Positions 42,295 through 49,675 of a stretch of 64,000 nucleotides of DNA are shown one piece after another (position 1 is the first letter of the stretch; every line of letters starts with the position of its first letter). The notes beneath the pieces were generated by a model that saw only the letters and a program-made list of their open reading frames with translations, did not search any database and was not told where the DNA came from. Source of the stretch: Oscillospiraceae bacterium (GTDB lineage Bacteria > Bacillota > Clostridia > Oscillospirales > Acutalibacteraceae); the NCBI GenBank assembly GCA_015066295.1, contig SVOR01000003.1:1-64000 (forward strand), in the 5' to 3' direction. Made by a program: the position numbers and the translations under genes.

Positions 42295-43380
42295 ATGAAT
42301 TTATCAGAGAAAAGTAAACAACACGTAGATTCCTGCCGTTTTTGTTGGATGTGCCATCACATCTGTCCGATAGGCAATGCCACAGGTCAGGAAAGAAATA
42401 CTGCACGTGCACGTGCACTTGGCATCTCACTTGTTAATCGCGGTGCTATTGATTTAGCCGAAATTATGGATAACATTTACGAATGTGGCGGTTGCTCGGC
42501 TTGTGTACACGACTGTACTACAGGTTGGGACCCCGTTATGTTCACAAAGGAAACTCGTTTACAGGCAGCGTTAGAGGGTAAGTTACCCGAGTATATAGGC
42601 AAGATGGTTGACAATTGTTTAGAGTTTGGCAACGCTTACGGCAAAACCGAGCTTTGCGAGAAGTTAACCGACGCTATTGCTAAGCACAGCGCCAAAACCG
42701 ATACACTTCTTTATCTCGGTGTTGATGCAAGATATATGGCTTGCAAGCAGGCTGTTAAGGCTATCGAGGTGCTCGAAAAAGCAGGTATCGACTTTACCGT
42801 TTTAGCTGACGAAGCACCAAGTGGCGCTCAGCTCGACTTCCTTATCGGCGCGGCCGACGAGGCTAAACAGCAGATGACTGCTGCCGCAGCAGTTATGGAC
42901 GACTACAAAACAGTAGTTATTTATGACCCAACCGATGCGAAGGTTATTAAGCAGCTTTACAAAACCTATGGTATCGACGTAAAGGCTAATGCCGTTACGT
43001 ATACCGCATTCTTGGCTGATTTAGTTAAGAATGGTCAGTTAAAGGGCGCAAACAGTGGCAAGACCGTTGTTTACCAAGACCCCTTCCAGCTTGCTCGTAA
43101 CCTCGAGGAAACCGAGGAGGCTCGTCAGGTAATCTCTGCTTTTGCCGACCTTCACGAAATGCTCCTAAACCGCGGCGAAACAGTATGGGCAGGTAATATC
43201 CTTATGGCTCAGTATATGCCCGAGGTTATTAAAAAGGTATCAGAGCGTCGTCTGTTCAACGTTAAGAGCATCGGCGAAAAGGCCATCGTTACCGCTTGTG
43301 TATCTGAATACGTTGCCCTTAAAAACGTAGCTCAGGATGATGTTGAAGTTCTTTCAATCGAAGATTTGATTTTAGGTTAA
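42295..43380 (+). CDS. Fe-S oxidoreductase (GlcF-like) with degenerate C-terminal cysteine domains
   Basis: The N-terminus has two 4Fe-4S motifs, CRFCWMCHHICP (near residue 15) and CGGCSACVHDC (near residue 65). The rest (residues 120-361) has the fold of the paired CCG domains of GlcF/HdrB proteins but lacks their cysteines: the usual DPC motif reads YQDPFQLARNLEE and the CCxxG segment is absent. It should relay electrons between the FAD subunit and ETF, but cannot bind the non-cubane cluster. Confidence 0.82.
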   Translation: MNLSEKSKQHVDSCRFCWMCHHICPIGNATGQERNTARARALGISLVNRGAIDLAEIMDNIYECGGCSACVHDCTTGWDPVMFTKETRLQAALEGKLPEYIGKMVDNCLEFGNAYGKTELCEKLTDAIAKHSAKTDTLLYLGVDARYMACKQAVKAIEVLEKAGIDFTVLADEAPSGAQLDFLIGAADEAKQQMTAAAAVMDDYKTVVIYDPTDAKVIKQLYKTYGIDVKANAVTYTAFLADLVKNGQLKGANSGKTVVYQDPFQLARNLEETEEARQVISAFADLHEMLLNRGETVWAGNILMAQYMPEVIKKVSERRLFNVKSIGEKAIVTACVSEYVALKNVAQDDVEVLSIEDLILG

Positions 43381-43393
43381 TGGGGGTATACAA

Positions 43394-44233
43394 ATGTTAG
43401 TATCATTACAAACCGTAATCGGTATGGCCGAAAAAGGCGATTACTGTATACCTGCATTTAACGTATATAACACCGAAACAGTTATGGGCGTTATAGCCGC
43501 AGCAGAGGAGGCAAAGGCACCTGTTATTATTCAGGTTTACCCCCGACTTCTCAACGAAGAGGTTGGCTACTACCTTTGCCCAACCGTAATTGCAGCTGCT
43601 CGTAAGGCAAGTGTTCCCGTTTGCTTCCACCTCGACCACGGTCCGAGTGAGTGGGAGGTAACCCGCGCACTTCGTTGGGGTTGCACAGGTATTATGCTTG
43701 ACGGCTCGGCTCACGATTTCGAAAAGAACGTAGAGATGACCAAGCACATTGTAGAAATCTGCAAATCGCTTGATATCGGTGTTGAGGGCGAAATCGGTCA
43801 CGTTGGTAGTGTAAACGACGACGCTATGTCAGAGTTTACCGACCCTGCCGAAGCCGCAGAATTCGTAAAGAAAACAGGCGTTACCTGTTTGGCAGTGCTT
43901 ATCGGTAATGCTCACGGCCATTACAAGAAGCCGCCGAAGCTTGATATCGAGCGTGTTAAGGCTATTCGCGAGGCAACGGGCGGTATTCCGCTTGTTCTTC
44001 ACGGCGGTTCGGGTATTCCCGACGAGCAGGTTAAGGCAGCTATTGCTGCGGGTATTCGCAAAATGAATATCGGTACCGACGTATGCTGTGCATTTGCAGA
44101 CGGCACACTTGAGAGTCTTAACGACCCCGCACGTAGCCTTGCGGTTGACCTCTTTATGAAAAAACCGATTGAAACTGTTAAGAAAATGGCACTTGAGAAA
44201 ATCAAGTTGGTTGGTGCCGAAGGAAAGGCTTAA
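43394..44233 (+). CDS. Class II fructose-bisphosphate aldolase family protein
   Basis: The 279-residue zinc aldolase is of the GatY/KbaY/IolJ group. Metal and substrate motifs are VCFHLDHGPSEWE, GVEGEIGHVGSVND, VLIGNAHGHYKKPPKLD and PLVLHGGSGIPDEQVK, with the phosphate site KMNIGTDV. It cleaves a ketose phosphate to dihydroxyacetone phosphate plus an aldehyde. Next to the PfkB kinase and IolB-like isomerase it resembles the lower inositol pathway (IolC, IolJ, IolB), but the true substrate is open. Confidence 0.9.
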   Translation: MLVSLQTVIGMAEKGDYCIPAFNVYNTETVMGVIAAAEEAKAPVIIQVYPRLLNEEVGYYLCPTVIAAARKASVPVCFHLDHGPSEWEVTRALRWGCTGIMLDGSAHDFEKNVEMTKHIVEICKSLDIGVEGEIGHVGSVNDDAMSEFTDPAEAAEFVKKTGVTCLAVLIGNAHGHYKKPPKLDIERVKAIREATGGIPLVLHGGSGIPDEQVKAAIAAGIRKMNIGTDVCCAFADGTLESLNDPARSLAVDLFMKKPIETVKKMALEKIKLVGAEGKA

Positions 44234-44235
44234 TT

Positions 44236-45147
44236 ATGGGTAAAATCGTCGGAATTGGTGCCTGTGTTATGGATACGCTTTTAAGCGTTTCCGAATATCC
44301 TAATGAGGATACCAAAACCCGTGCAATCAGTAGTACCTTAGCTGGTGGCGGACCCGTTGCAACGGGTCTTGTGGCCGCCGCTAAATTGGGCGAGGATACG
44401 GCTTTTATCGGTGTTTTATCGGATGATAATGCAGGTCAATTTTTAATAAATGACTTTAAAAAATACAATGTTGATACTGAATTTATAAGTGTAAAATCAG
44501 GCTATCGTTCCTTTACGTCGGTAATTTGGCTTAGTCAAAGCACCGCAAGTCGCACCTGTGTTTTCGATAAGGGCGATTTACCAAAGCTCATTTTAAGTGA
44601 CGAGCAAAAGGCGGCCATTAAGGCGTCACAGCTTTTAATGGTTGACGGAAATGAACTTGATGCGGCGGTGGATGCGGCAAGATTTGCTAAATCCAACGGC
44701 GTTAAGGTGCTTTACGATGCAGGCGGACTTTACGAGGGTGTTGAGCGACTTCTAAAATGCTCTGATATCCTTATTCCGTCTAAGGAATTCGCCCTCGGTC
44801 ATACAAAGTGTATGACGGTTGAGGGTGCGGCAGCACGTCTTTACGAAATGTATAATCCTGAGGTAGTTGTTATTACCTGCGGTAAGGATGGCGGCATTTT
44901 GTTCGACGGCAAAAAGCATATTTCGTATCCCATATATCCGGCTTCGGTGGTCGATTCAAACGGCGCAGGCGACGTTTTCCACGGCGCTTTTGCAGCAGGT
45001 GTTGCCAAGGGCTTCAATTATGAAAAATGCTGCCACTTTGCAAGTGCCGTATCGGCAATTAAGTGTACGGGTATAGGCGCCCGCCAAAGTGTGCCCACTT
45101 ATAGCGAAGTTCAAAAGTATTTAAAGGAGAACGGTTATGAATTATAA
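44236..45147 (+). CDS. PfkB-family carbohydrate kinase
   Basis: The 303-residue ribokinase-like enzyme has the N-terminal GIGACVMDTLLSV and glycine motif TLAGGGPVATGLVAAAKLG, and the C-terminal signature with catalytic Asp VDSNGAGDVFHGAF. It phosphorylates a sugar or keto-acid at a primary hydroxyl; IolC, KdgK and tagatose-6-phosphate kinases are relatives. The stop overlaps the next gene's start by 11 bases, and the aldolase ends two bases before it. Confidence 0.9.
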   Translation: MGKIVGIGACVMDTLLSVSEYPNEDTKTRAISSTLAGGGPVATGLVAAAKLGEDTAFIGVLSDDNAGQFLINDFKKYNVDTEFISVKSGYRSFTSVIWLSQSTASRTCVFDKGDLPKLILSDEQKAAIKASQLLMVDGNELDAAVDAARFAKSNGVKVLYDAGGLYEGVERLLKCSDILIPSKEFALGHTKCMTVEGAAARLYEMYNPEVVVITCGKDGGILFDGKKHISYPIYPASVVDSNGAGDVFHGAFAAGVAKGFNYEKCCHFASAVSAIKCTGIGARQSVPTYSEVQKYLKENGYEL

Positions 45148-45931
45148 AAAAGCATATAAATCGGCCAACGGTTACACCCCTATTTGCAAAATAGGTGAGT
45201 GCAGCTTAAAGAAGCTCGAGTTTGGTATAATCGAGCTTGAGGCAGGCCAGTCACTTAATTATAATACCGAGGATAAAGAAACAGCGTTCATTATGCTCGA
45301 GGGTCACTGTGACGTAAGCTTTGGCGATACCAAGTGGGAAAACATCGGTAACCGAAGCAACGTTTTCGAAAACCGCAAGGCAGAAAGCTTTTATATGCCG
45401 CGGCAGCAGGAGTGCGTAATCACCGCTATCGACCATATAAAGATTGCTGTTTGTGCAACCCCCGTTGCTGAAAAAACCGAGCCTCAGGTACTTCGTGAGG
45501 ACCACGTTGTATTAAAGCTTTTAGGCGAAGTACCGTTCGAACGTGAAACAAGCTTTATTATTGACGGCAATTCCAATGCAAAAATCCTCACAATAGGCGA
45601 GTGCTACTGCACCGAGGGTAACTGGGCAGGCTTCCCACCCCACAAGCATGATGAGGACAATATGCCTACCGAGTGCATTGCAGAGGAAATTTACTACTTC
45701 CTGTTTGACCCCAAGCAGGGCTTTGCCGTTCAGTGCCTTTACACCGCAGACGGCGAAATTGACGAGGCGTACCGCGTTAAAAATGATGAGTTGGTTGAGT
45801 TCCCCGTTGGTTATCATACCACCGTTTCAACCCCCGGTTATCAGACCTATTTCTTGTGGCTGATGGCAGGCGATTATCAGGGCTTTAACCGTAGCAACGA
45901 CCCCGAACACGACTGGATTGCAAACAGATAA
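45137..45931 (+). CDS. 5-deoxy-glucuronate isomerase (IolB)-like cupin enzyme
   Basis: The 264-residue protein resembles IolB/KduI bicupins. Two cupin barrels are seen; the second has the metal site (GFPPHKHDEDN, then CIAEEIYYFLFDPKQGF and VGYHTTVSTPGYQTYFLW). In the inositol pathway IolB isomerises 5-deoxyglucuronate to a 2-deoxy-5-keto-acid before IolC phosphorylates it and IolJ cleaves it. All three homologues lie side by side here, but the inositol dehydrogenase and dehydratase are absent from the operon. Confidence 0.85.
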   Translation: MNYKKAYKSANGYTPICKIGECSLKKLEFGIIELEAGQSLNYNTEDKETAFIMLEGHCDVSFGDTKWENIGNRSNVFENRKAESFYMPRQQECVITAIDHIKIAVCATPVAEKTEPQVLREDHVVLKLLGEVPFERETSFIIDGNSNAKILTIGECYCTEGNWAGFPPHKHDEDNMPTECIAEEIYYFLFDPKQGFAVQCLYTADGEIDEAYRVKNDELVEFPVGYHTTVSTPGYQTYFLWLMAGDYQGFNRSNDPEHDWIANR

Positions 45932-45939
45932 ATTTAAAA

Positions 45940-46017
45940 ATAGAGATATGCTTTGAAAGCGTATCTCTATTATGCTATAATAATGATTGTAGTTGTCAAA
46001 AAAACGACAATCATTAT
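45940..46017. repeat. Two hairpins; the second shares its ends with the cloverleaf at 56316
   Basis: ATAGAGATA pairs with TATCTCTAT (45940-45970). Then ATAATGATTGT (45980-45990) pairs with ACAATCATTAT (46007-46017) around a short loop starting AGTTGTC. The same outer stem, AATGATTGT/ACAATCATT, bounds a three-hairpin insert at 56316-56419. Confidence 0.75.
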
Positions 46018-46036
46018 AAAAAAGGTGGATTTTAAA

Positions 46037-46687
46037 ATGTTAGAAACTTTAAAGAAATTAAACCCCAATATTCCTTTTTATTCGGTTGACGATAAGGAAT
46101 TTGCACCCTTTGGCAGAGTTGTTAAAGACTTCGATGCATCGGCTATTATCGAAGCCGCAAAGAAGATTGAAAACCCCGCAGAAGGCTCATCATACGTACC
46201 GAGCGAGCCTACCTTTGAGTGCCTTGATGCCGCAAAGGTTATGCAGGATAAGCTTTATGGTCAGGTGGCCTGTCAGGTTGGTTACTGTTGGGGACATAAT
46301 ACAATGATGAACGCTACCGAGTGGCATACAGGCAGCGAAATCAATATTGCCATTACCGATATCGTTTTAATCCTCGGTCACGTTTGGGACGTTAAGGATA
46401 ATAAAATAGATGCTTCTATGTTCAAGGCATTCTACGTTCCGGCAGGCTATACACTCGAAGTATACGCAACCTCACTTCATTTCTGTCCCTGTCAGTTGTC
46501 TGACGACGGCTTTGGCTGTGTTGTAGGACTTCCTAAGGACACAAATACGGCGCTTGTTGATAGCAAGGAAAGCAGTCTTTTATGGGCTAAAAACAAATGG
46601 TTGTTAGCACACACCAAAAACGAAGGTCTTGTTGCACGCGGTGCAGTTGCAGGCATCACGGGCGAGAATTTTGAAATTAAATATTAG
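46037..46687 (+). CDS. DUF4867 family protein (cupin-like sugar-operon protein)
   Basis: The 216-residue protein matches the DUF4867 family that accompanies sugar-utilisation genes in Firmicutes: LKKLNPNIPFYSVDDKEFAP at the start, then QVGYCWGHNTMMNATEWHTG and a C-terminal AYTLEVYATSLHFCPC-like region. A cupin-like metal enzyme such as an isomerase or lyase is plausible, but no reaction is established. The ATG at 46037 after AAAGGTGG is used; longer readings run into upstream hairpins. Confidence 0.78.
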   Translation: MLETLKKLNPNIPFYSVDDKEFAPFGRVVKDFDASAIIEAAKKIENPAEGSSYVPSEPTFECLDAAKVMQDKLYGQVACQVGYCWGHNTMMNATEWHTGSEINIAITDIVLILGHVWDVKDNKIDASMFKAFYVPAGYTLEVYATSLHFCPCQLSDDGFGCVVGLPKDTNTALVDSKESSLLWAKNKWLLAHTKNEGLVARGAVAGITGENFEIKY

Positions 46688-46695
46688 GTGATAAA

Positions 46696-48165
46696 ATGAA
46701 ATACCTATTAGGTGTCGACTTTGGCGGCGGTGCCTCAAAGGCAACGCTTATAAGCGAAAAAGGGCAGATAATTGCCGAAAATACAGTAGAATATCCGACC
46801 TATCATCCGTCGGCCGATGCGTGCGAGCAAGCGCCGCAGGACTGGCTTGATGCGTTATGCACCAATACCTCCGCTATCATTAAAAAAAGCGGTATTTGCG
46901 CTACCGACATCAGCGCCGTTGCGATAGATTCGGCCACACACACAAGCCTCGTTTGTGATAAAGATTTTGTGCCGCTTAGAAACGCAATACATTGGACCGA
47001 TTCAAGAAGTCGTGCCGAGGCTCTGACTCTCGACCGCCTTTACGGTGACGAGATAATGAGCAAAACCTATCATAGACCAAGCACTATATGGACACAGGCT
47101 CAGCTTTTGTGGCTTAAAGAAAACGAGCCCGAGGTTTTCGGGAAAATAAGCTATATTTTCTTCGAAAAGGATTATATCCGCTTCTTCCTAACGGGTGTCT
47201 TTGTTACCGATTATATCGAGGCTGAGGGCAGTATGCTTTATAACTGTAACGAGCAAAAATGGGATGAGTCGCTCTGTGCTATGGCGGGCATTACTACCGA
47301 TATGTTGCCGCCACTCGTTAAGCCCACCGATATCATCGGCAAAATAACCGCCGAAGCATCCGAGAAAACAGGCTTAGCAGAGGACACACCCGTCATTTGC
47401 GGCACAACCGATACCGTTTTAGAGGTCTTTGCTTCGGGTGCGGTAAATAAGGGCGACGTTACGGTAAAATTGGCTACGGCTGGCAGAATTTGTGTTATAA
47501 CCGATAAGCCCTATCCCGACCGTCACCTTGTAAACTATTCACACGTGGCAGACGGTCTTTGGTACCCGGGTACTGCAACCAAGGCGGCGGCCTCAAGCTA
47601 CCGCTGGTATCGTGATACCTTTGGTGAGGATTATAGGGAGCTTGATAGCGGTGCCGAACAGATACCGCTCGGCAGCGATGGTATGTTTTTCCATCCGTAT
47701 ATTAACGGCGAATTAACACCCTATGGCGAGCCGTCGCTTTGCGGCAGCTTTACGGGTGTTCGCGCCACACATACAAAGCCCCACTTTACACGTGCAGTGT
47801 TGGAGGGGGTTGGTTATTCCTTGCTTGACAGTAAAAGATACCTTGATTCACTCGGTATTGATTACAATAAAACCGCTACCGTAATCGGCGGCGGCGCAAA
47901 GGGTAAGCTTTGGCGACAGATAGTTGCCGATATGCTCGGCATCGAGCTTGTCGTAACCACGAGCAGTGATTCGTCGCTCGGCTCGGCTATGCTCGCAGGT
48001 GTGGCAATTGGCGTGTTTAAAAATCCCGAGGATGCGGTTAAAAAGTGCGTACAAATTGCCGATAAAACCGTGCCAATCAAGGAAAACACCGAAAAATATG
48101 CCGAGTTATTTAAAGATTATAAACGAATAGCCGATGCGCTATTACCAATTTATCGGGAGCGATAG
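46696..48165 (+). CDS. FGGY-family carbohydrate kinase (xylulokinase-like)
   Basis: The 489-residue kinase has the two ASKHA-fold domains: YLLGVDFGGGASKATLISEK at the start and the FGGY signature region GVGYSLLDSKRYLDSLGIDY with VIGGGAKGKLWRQIVADMLG near the end. The catalytic Asp is in HWTDSRSRAE. Xylulokinase and ribulokinase are the nearest functional types; the preferred sugar is unknown. It gives the operon a second kinase besides PfkB. Confidence 0.9.
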   Translation: MKYLLGVDFGGGASKATLISEKGQIIAENTVEYPTYHPSADACEQAPQDWLDALCTNTSAIIKKSGICATDISAVAIDSATHTSLVCDKDFVPLRNAIHWTDSRSRAEALTLDRLYGDEIMSKTYHRPSTIWTQAQLLWLKENEPEVFGKISYIFFEKDYIRFFLTGVFVTDYIEAEGSMLYNCNEQKWDESLCAMAGITTDMLPPLVKPTDIIGKITAEASEKTGLAEDTPVICGTTDTVLEVFASGAVNKGDVTVKLATAGRICVITDKPYPDRHLVNYSHVADGLWYPGTATKAAASSYRWYRDTFGEDYRELDSGAEQIPLGSDGMFFHPYINGELTPYGEPSLCGSFTGVRATHTKPHFTRAVLEGVGYSLLDSKRYLDSLGIDYNKTATVIGGGAKGKLWRQIVADMLGIELVVTTSSDSSLGSAMLAGVAIGVFKNPEDAVKKCVQIADKTVPIKENTEKYAELFKDYKRIADALLPIYRER

Positions 48166-48166
48166 A

Positions 48167-49549
48167 ATGAAAATTGTTGTTTGCATCCGACAAGGGTTGG
48201 ATGGCGATATAAACCCATTTGATGCCTGCGCTTATGAGGCGGCATTGCAAATTGCGGGCAGTGAAATCACGCTACTCAGTATGGGTCCCGAAAAAACCAA
48301 GGACTTTTTGCATCAGCTAACGCGCAGAGGTGCAAAAAATGCTGTTTTGCTTAGTGACGCCGCCTTTGCGGGCGCCGATACCTTGGCAACGGCTTACGCA
48401 CTCGGGTTAGCCATCAAAAAAATAAAGCCCGATATGGTTTTTTGCGGCAGACAAACCTTGGTGGGTGATACCGCGCAAACGGGACCAATGCTTTCTGTTA
48501 TGTGCGATTATTCGCTTATAACGGGCGTAATGGAAATAAAGCAGATAGATAAAAATATCACCTGTATGACACGTACAGAGGGCGAAATTACGGCGGCGCT
48601 TCCGACACTTATAACGGTTGAGCGCATTAACAATCTGCGACTTCCTTCAATACGCTCTAAAACGGGCGAAATTGAGGTCTGGTCGGCCGACGATATTGGT
48701 GCCGATAAGAGCAAATGCGGTCTTATCGGCTCGCCAACTCGGGTGCTTAAAACCTACGAAAACTCACAGGGCAAGCGCAAATGCAAATTTATCACCCTCA
48801 GTGAGCTAGATGAAGTTGTAACCACCGCCCTTGCCGAGCAGAGCAAAAAGCTCGACATTAAAAGCAGTGGCGAGCATAAACTCAAAAAGGTTGTAATAAT
48901 AGGGGAGAACGTTCGCGAATTTGCCGATACTATAAGTGATGACATTTGCTTGCTAACCAACGATGACGAGCAAAAAATTATTGATTATATAGTTAATAAT
49001 AAACCGAATGCGGTTTTGTGGGGCAGTGATGCGCGCTCAAAGCGTATGGCGGCTACCGTAGCCGCAAGGCTCGGGCTCGGTCTTTGCGCCGACTGTACGG
49101 TACTCGAAACCGATGGCGAAAAGCTCATTATGTACCGCCCCGCACTCTCGGGTAGTATAATTGCTAAAATCGAGAGCCTGACAAAGCCCGCAATGGCAAC
49201 CGTACGCACAAAGGATTCGCTTAATAAGGACGTCTTTGTTGCGGTGGGCTATGGCGCAAAAGATAGTCTCGAATGGGTTAAAGACTTGGCGAAAAAGTAT
49301 GATGCCGAGCTATCCTCAACCCGCAAAGCAGTGGATAACGGCATTATGCCGTACGCCACACAGGTCGGTCTTACGGGTCGCAGCGTGGCACCCCCCGTAT
49401 ATATTGCGGTGGGTGTTTCGGGCGCTGTTCACCATATCGTTGGTATGCAGTCGTCGGGCACAGTAATCGCTATAAACAGCGATAAAAATGCCGATATATT
49501 CGACTATGCCGATTACGGCATAATTGAGGATATAGGATTTAGGATTTAG
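48167..49549 (+). CDS. Fused electron-transfer flavoprotein, beta and alpha subunits (EtfBA)
   Basis: The first 230 residues are EtfB (KIVVCIRQGLDGDINPFDAC, FCGRQTLVGDTAQTGPMLS). The rest is EtfA, with the FAD domain GRSVAPPVYIAVGVSGAVHH near residues 405-424. ETF is normally two proteins; the fusion fixes stoichiometry. It passes electrons between the GlcD/GlcF-like flavoenzyme of this operon and NAD/ferredoxin carriers, perhaps by bifurcation. ATG at 48167 follows GGGAGCGA. Its last six codons and the stop lie in a TTTAGGA repeat. Confidence 0.9.
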   Translation: MKIVVCIRQGLDGDINPFDACAYEAALQIAGSEITLLSMGPEKTKDFLHQLTRRGAKNAVLLSDAAFAGADTLATAYALGLAIKKIKPDMVFCGRQTLVGDTAQTGPMLSVMCDYSLITGVMEIKQIDKNITCMTRTEGEITAALPTLITVERINNLRLPSIRSKTGEIEVWSADDIGADKSKCGLIGSPTRVLKTYENSQGKRKCKFITLSELDEVVTTALAEQSKKLDIKSSGEHKLKKVVIIGENVREFADTISDDICLLTNDDEQKIIDYIVNNKPNAVLWGSDARSKRMAATVAARLGLGLCADCTVLETDGEKLIMYRPALSGSIIAKIESLTKPAMATVRTKDSLNKDVFVAVGYGAKDSLEWVKDLAKKYDAELSSTRKAVDNGIMPYATQVGLTGRSVAPPVYIAVGVSGAVHHIVGMQSSGTVIAINSDKNADIFDYADYGIIEDIGFRI

Positions 49550-49556
49550 GGTATAG
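49531..49556. repeat. TTTAGGA tandem repeat tract, copy 4
   Basis: TATAGGATTTAGGATTTAGG continues to GTATAG, overlapping the last codons of the EtfBA gene and reaching the terminator. Confidence 0.75.
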
Positions 49557-49590
49557 AAAACGGGCGACCATCGGTCGCCCGTTTTTGTTA
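49557..49590 (+). terminator. Rho-independent terminator of the sugar operon
   Basis: AAAACGGGCGACC (49557-49569) and GGTCGCCCGTTTT (49573-49585) form a perfect 13-bp stem with ATC loop. Confidence 0.92.
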
Positions 49591-49605
49591 AATAAATATC
49601 TACAA

Positions 49606-49634
49606 TTGAAAAATCATATTATATATGGTAAAAT
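49606..49634 (+). promoter_or_regulatory. Promoter of the BspA-like protein gene
   Basis: TTGAAA (49606-49611), 17 bp, TAAAAT (49629-49634), 41 bases before the start codon, which is preceded by GAGGGAGG. Confidence 0.65.
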
Positions 49635-49675
49635 ATAAATGTATATGATTTTATGCTTTCGAGGGAGGCAAAATT

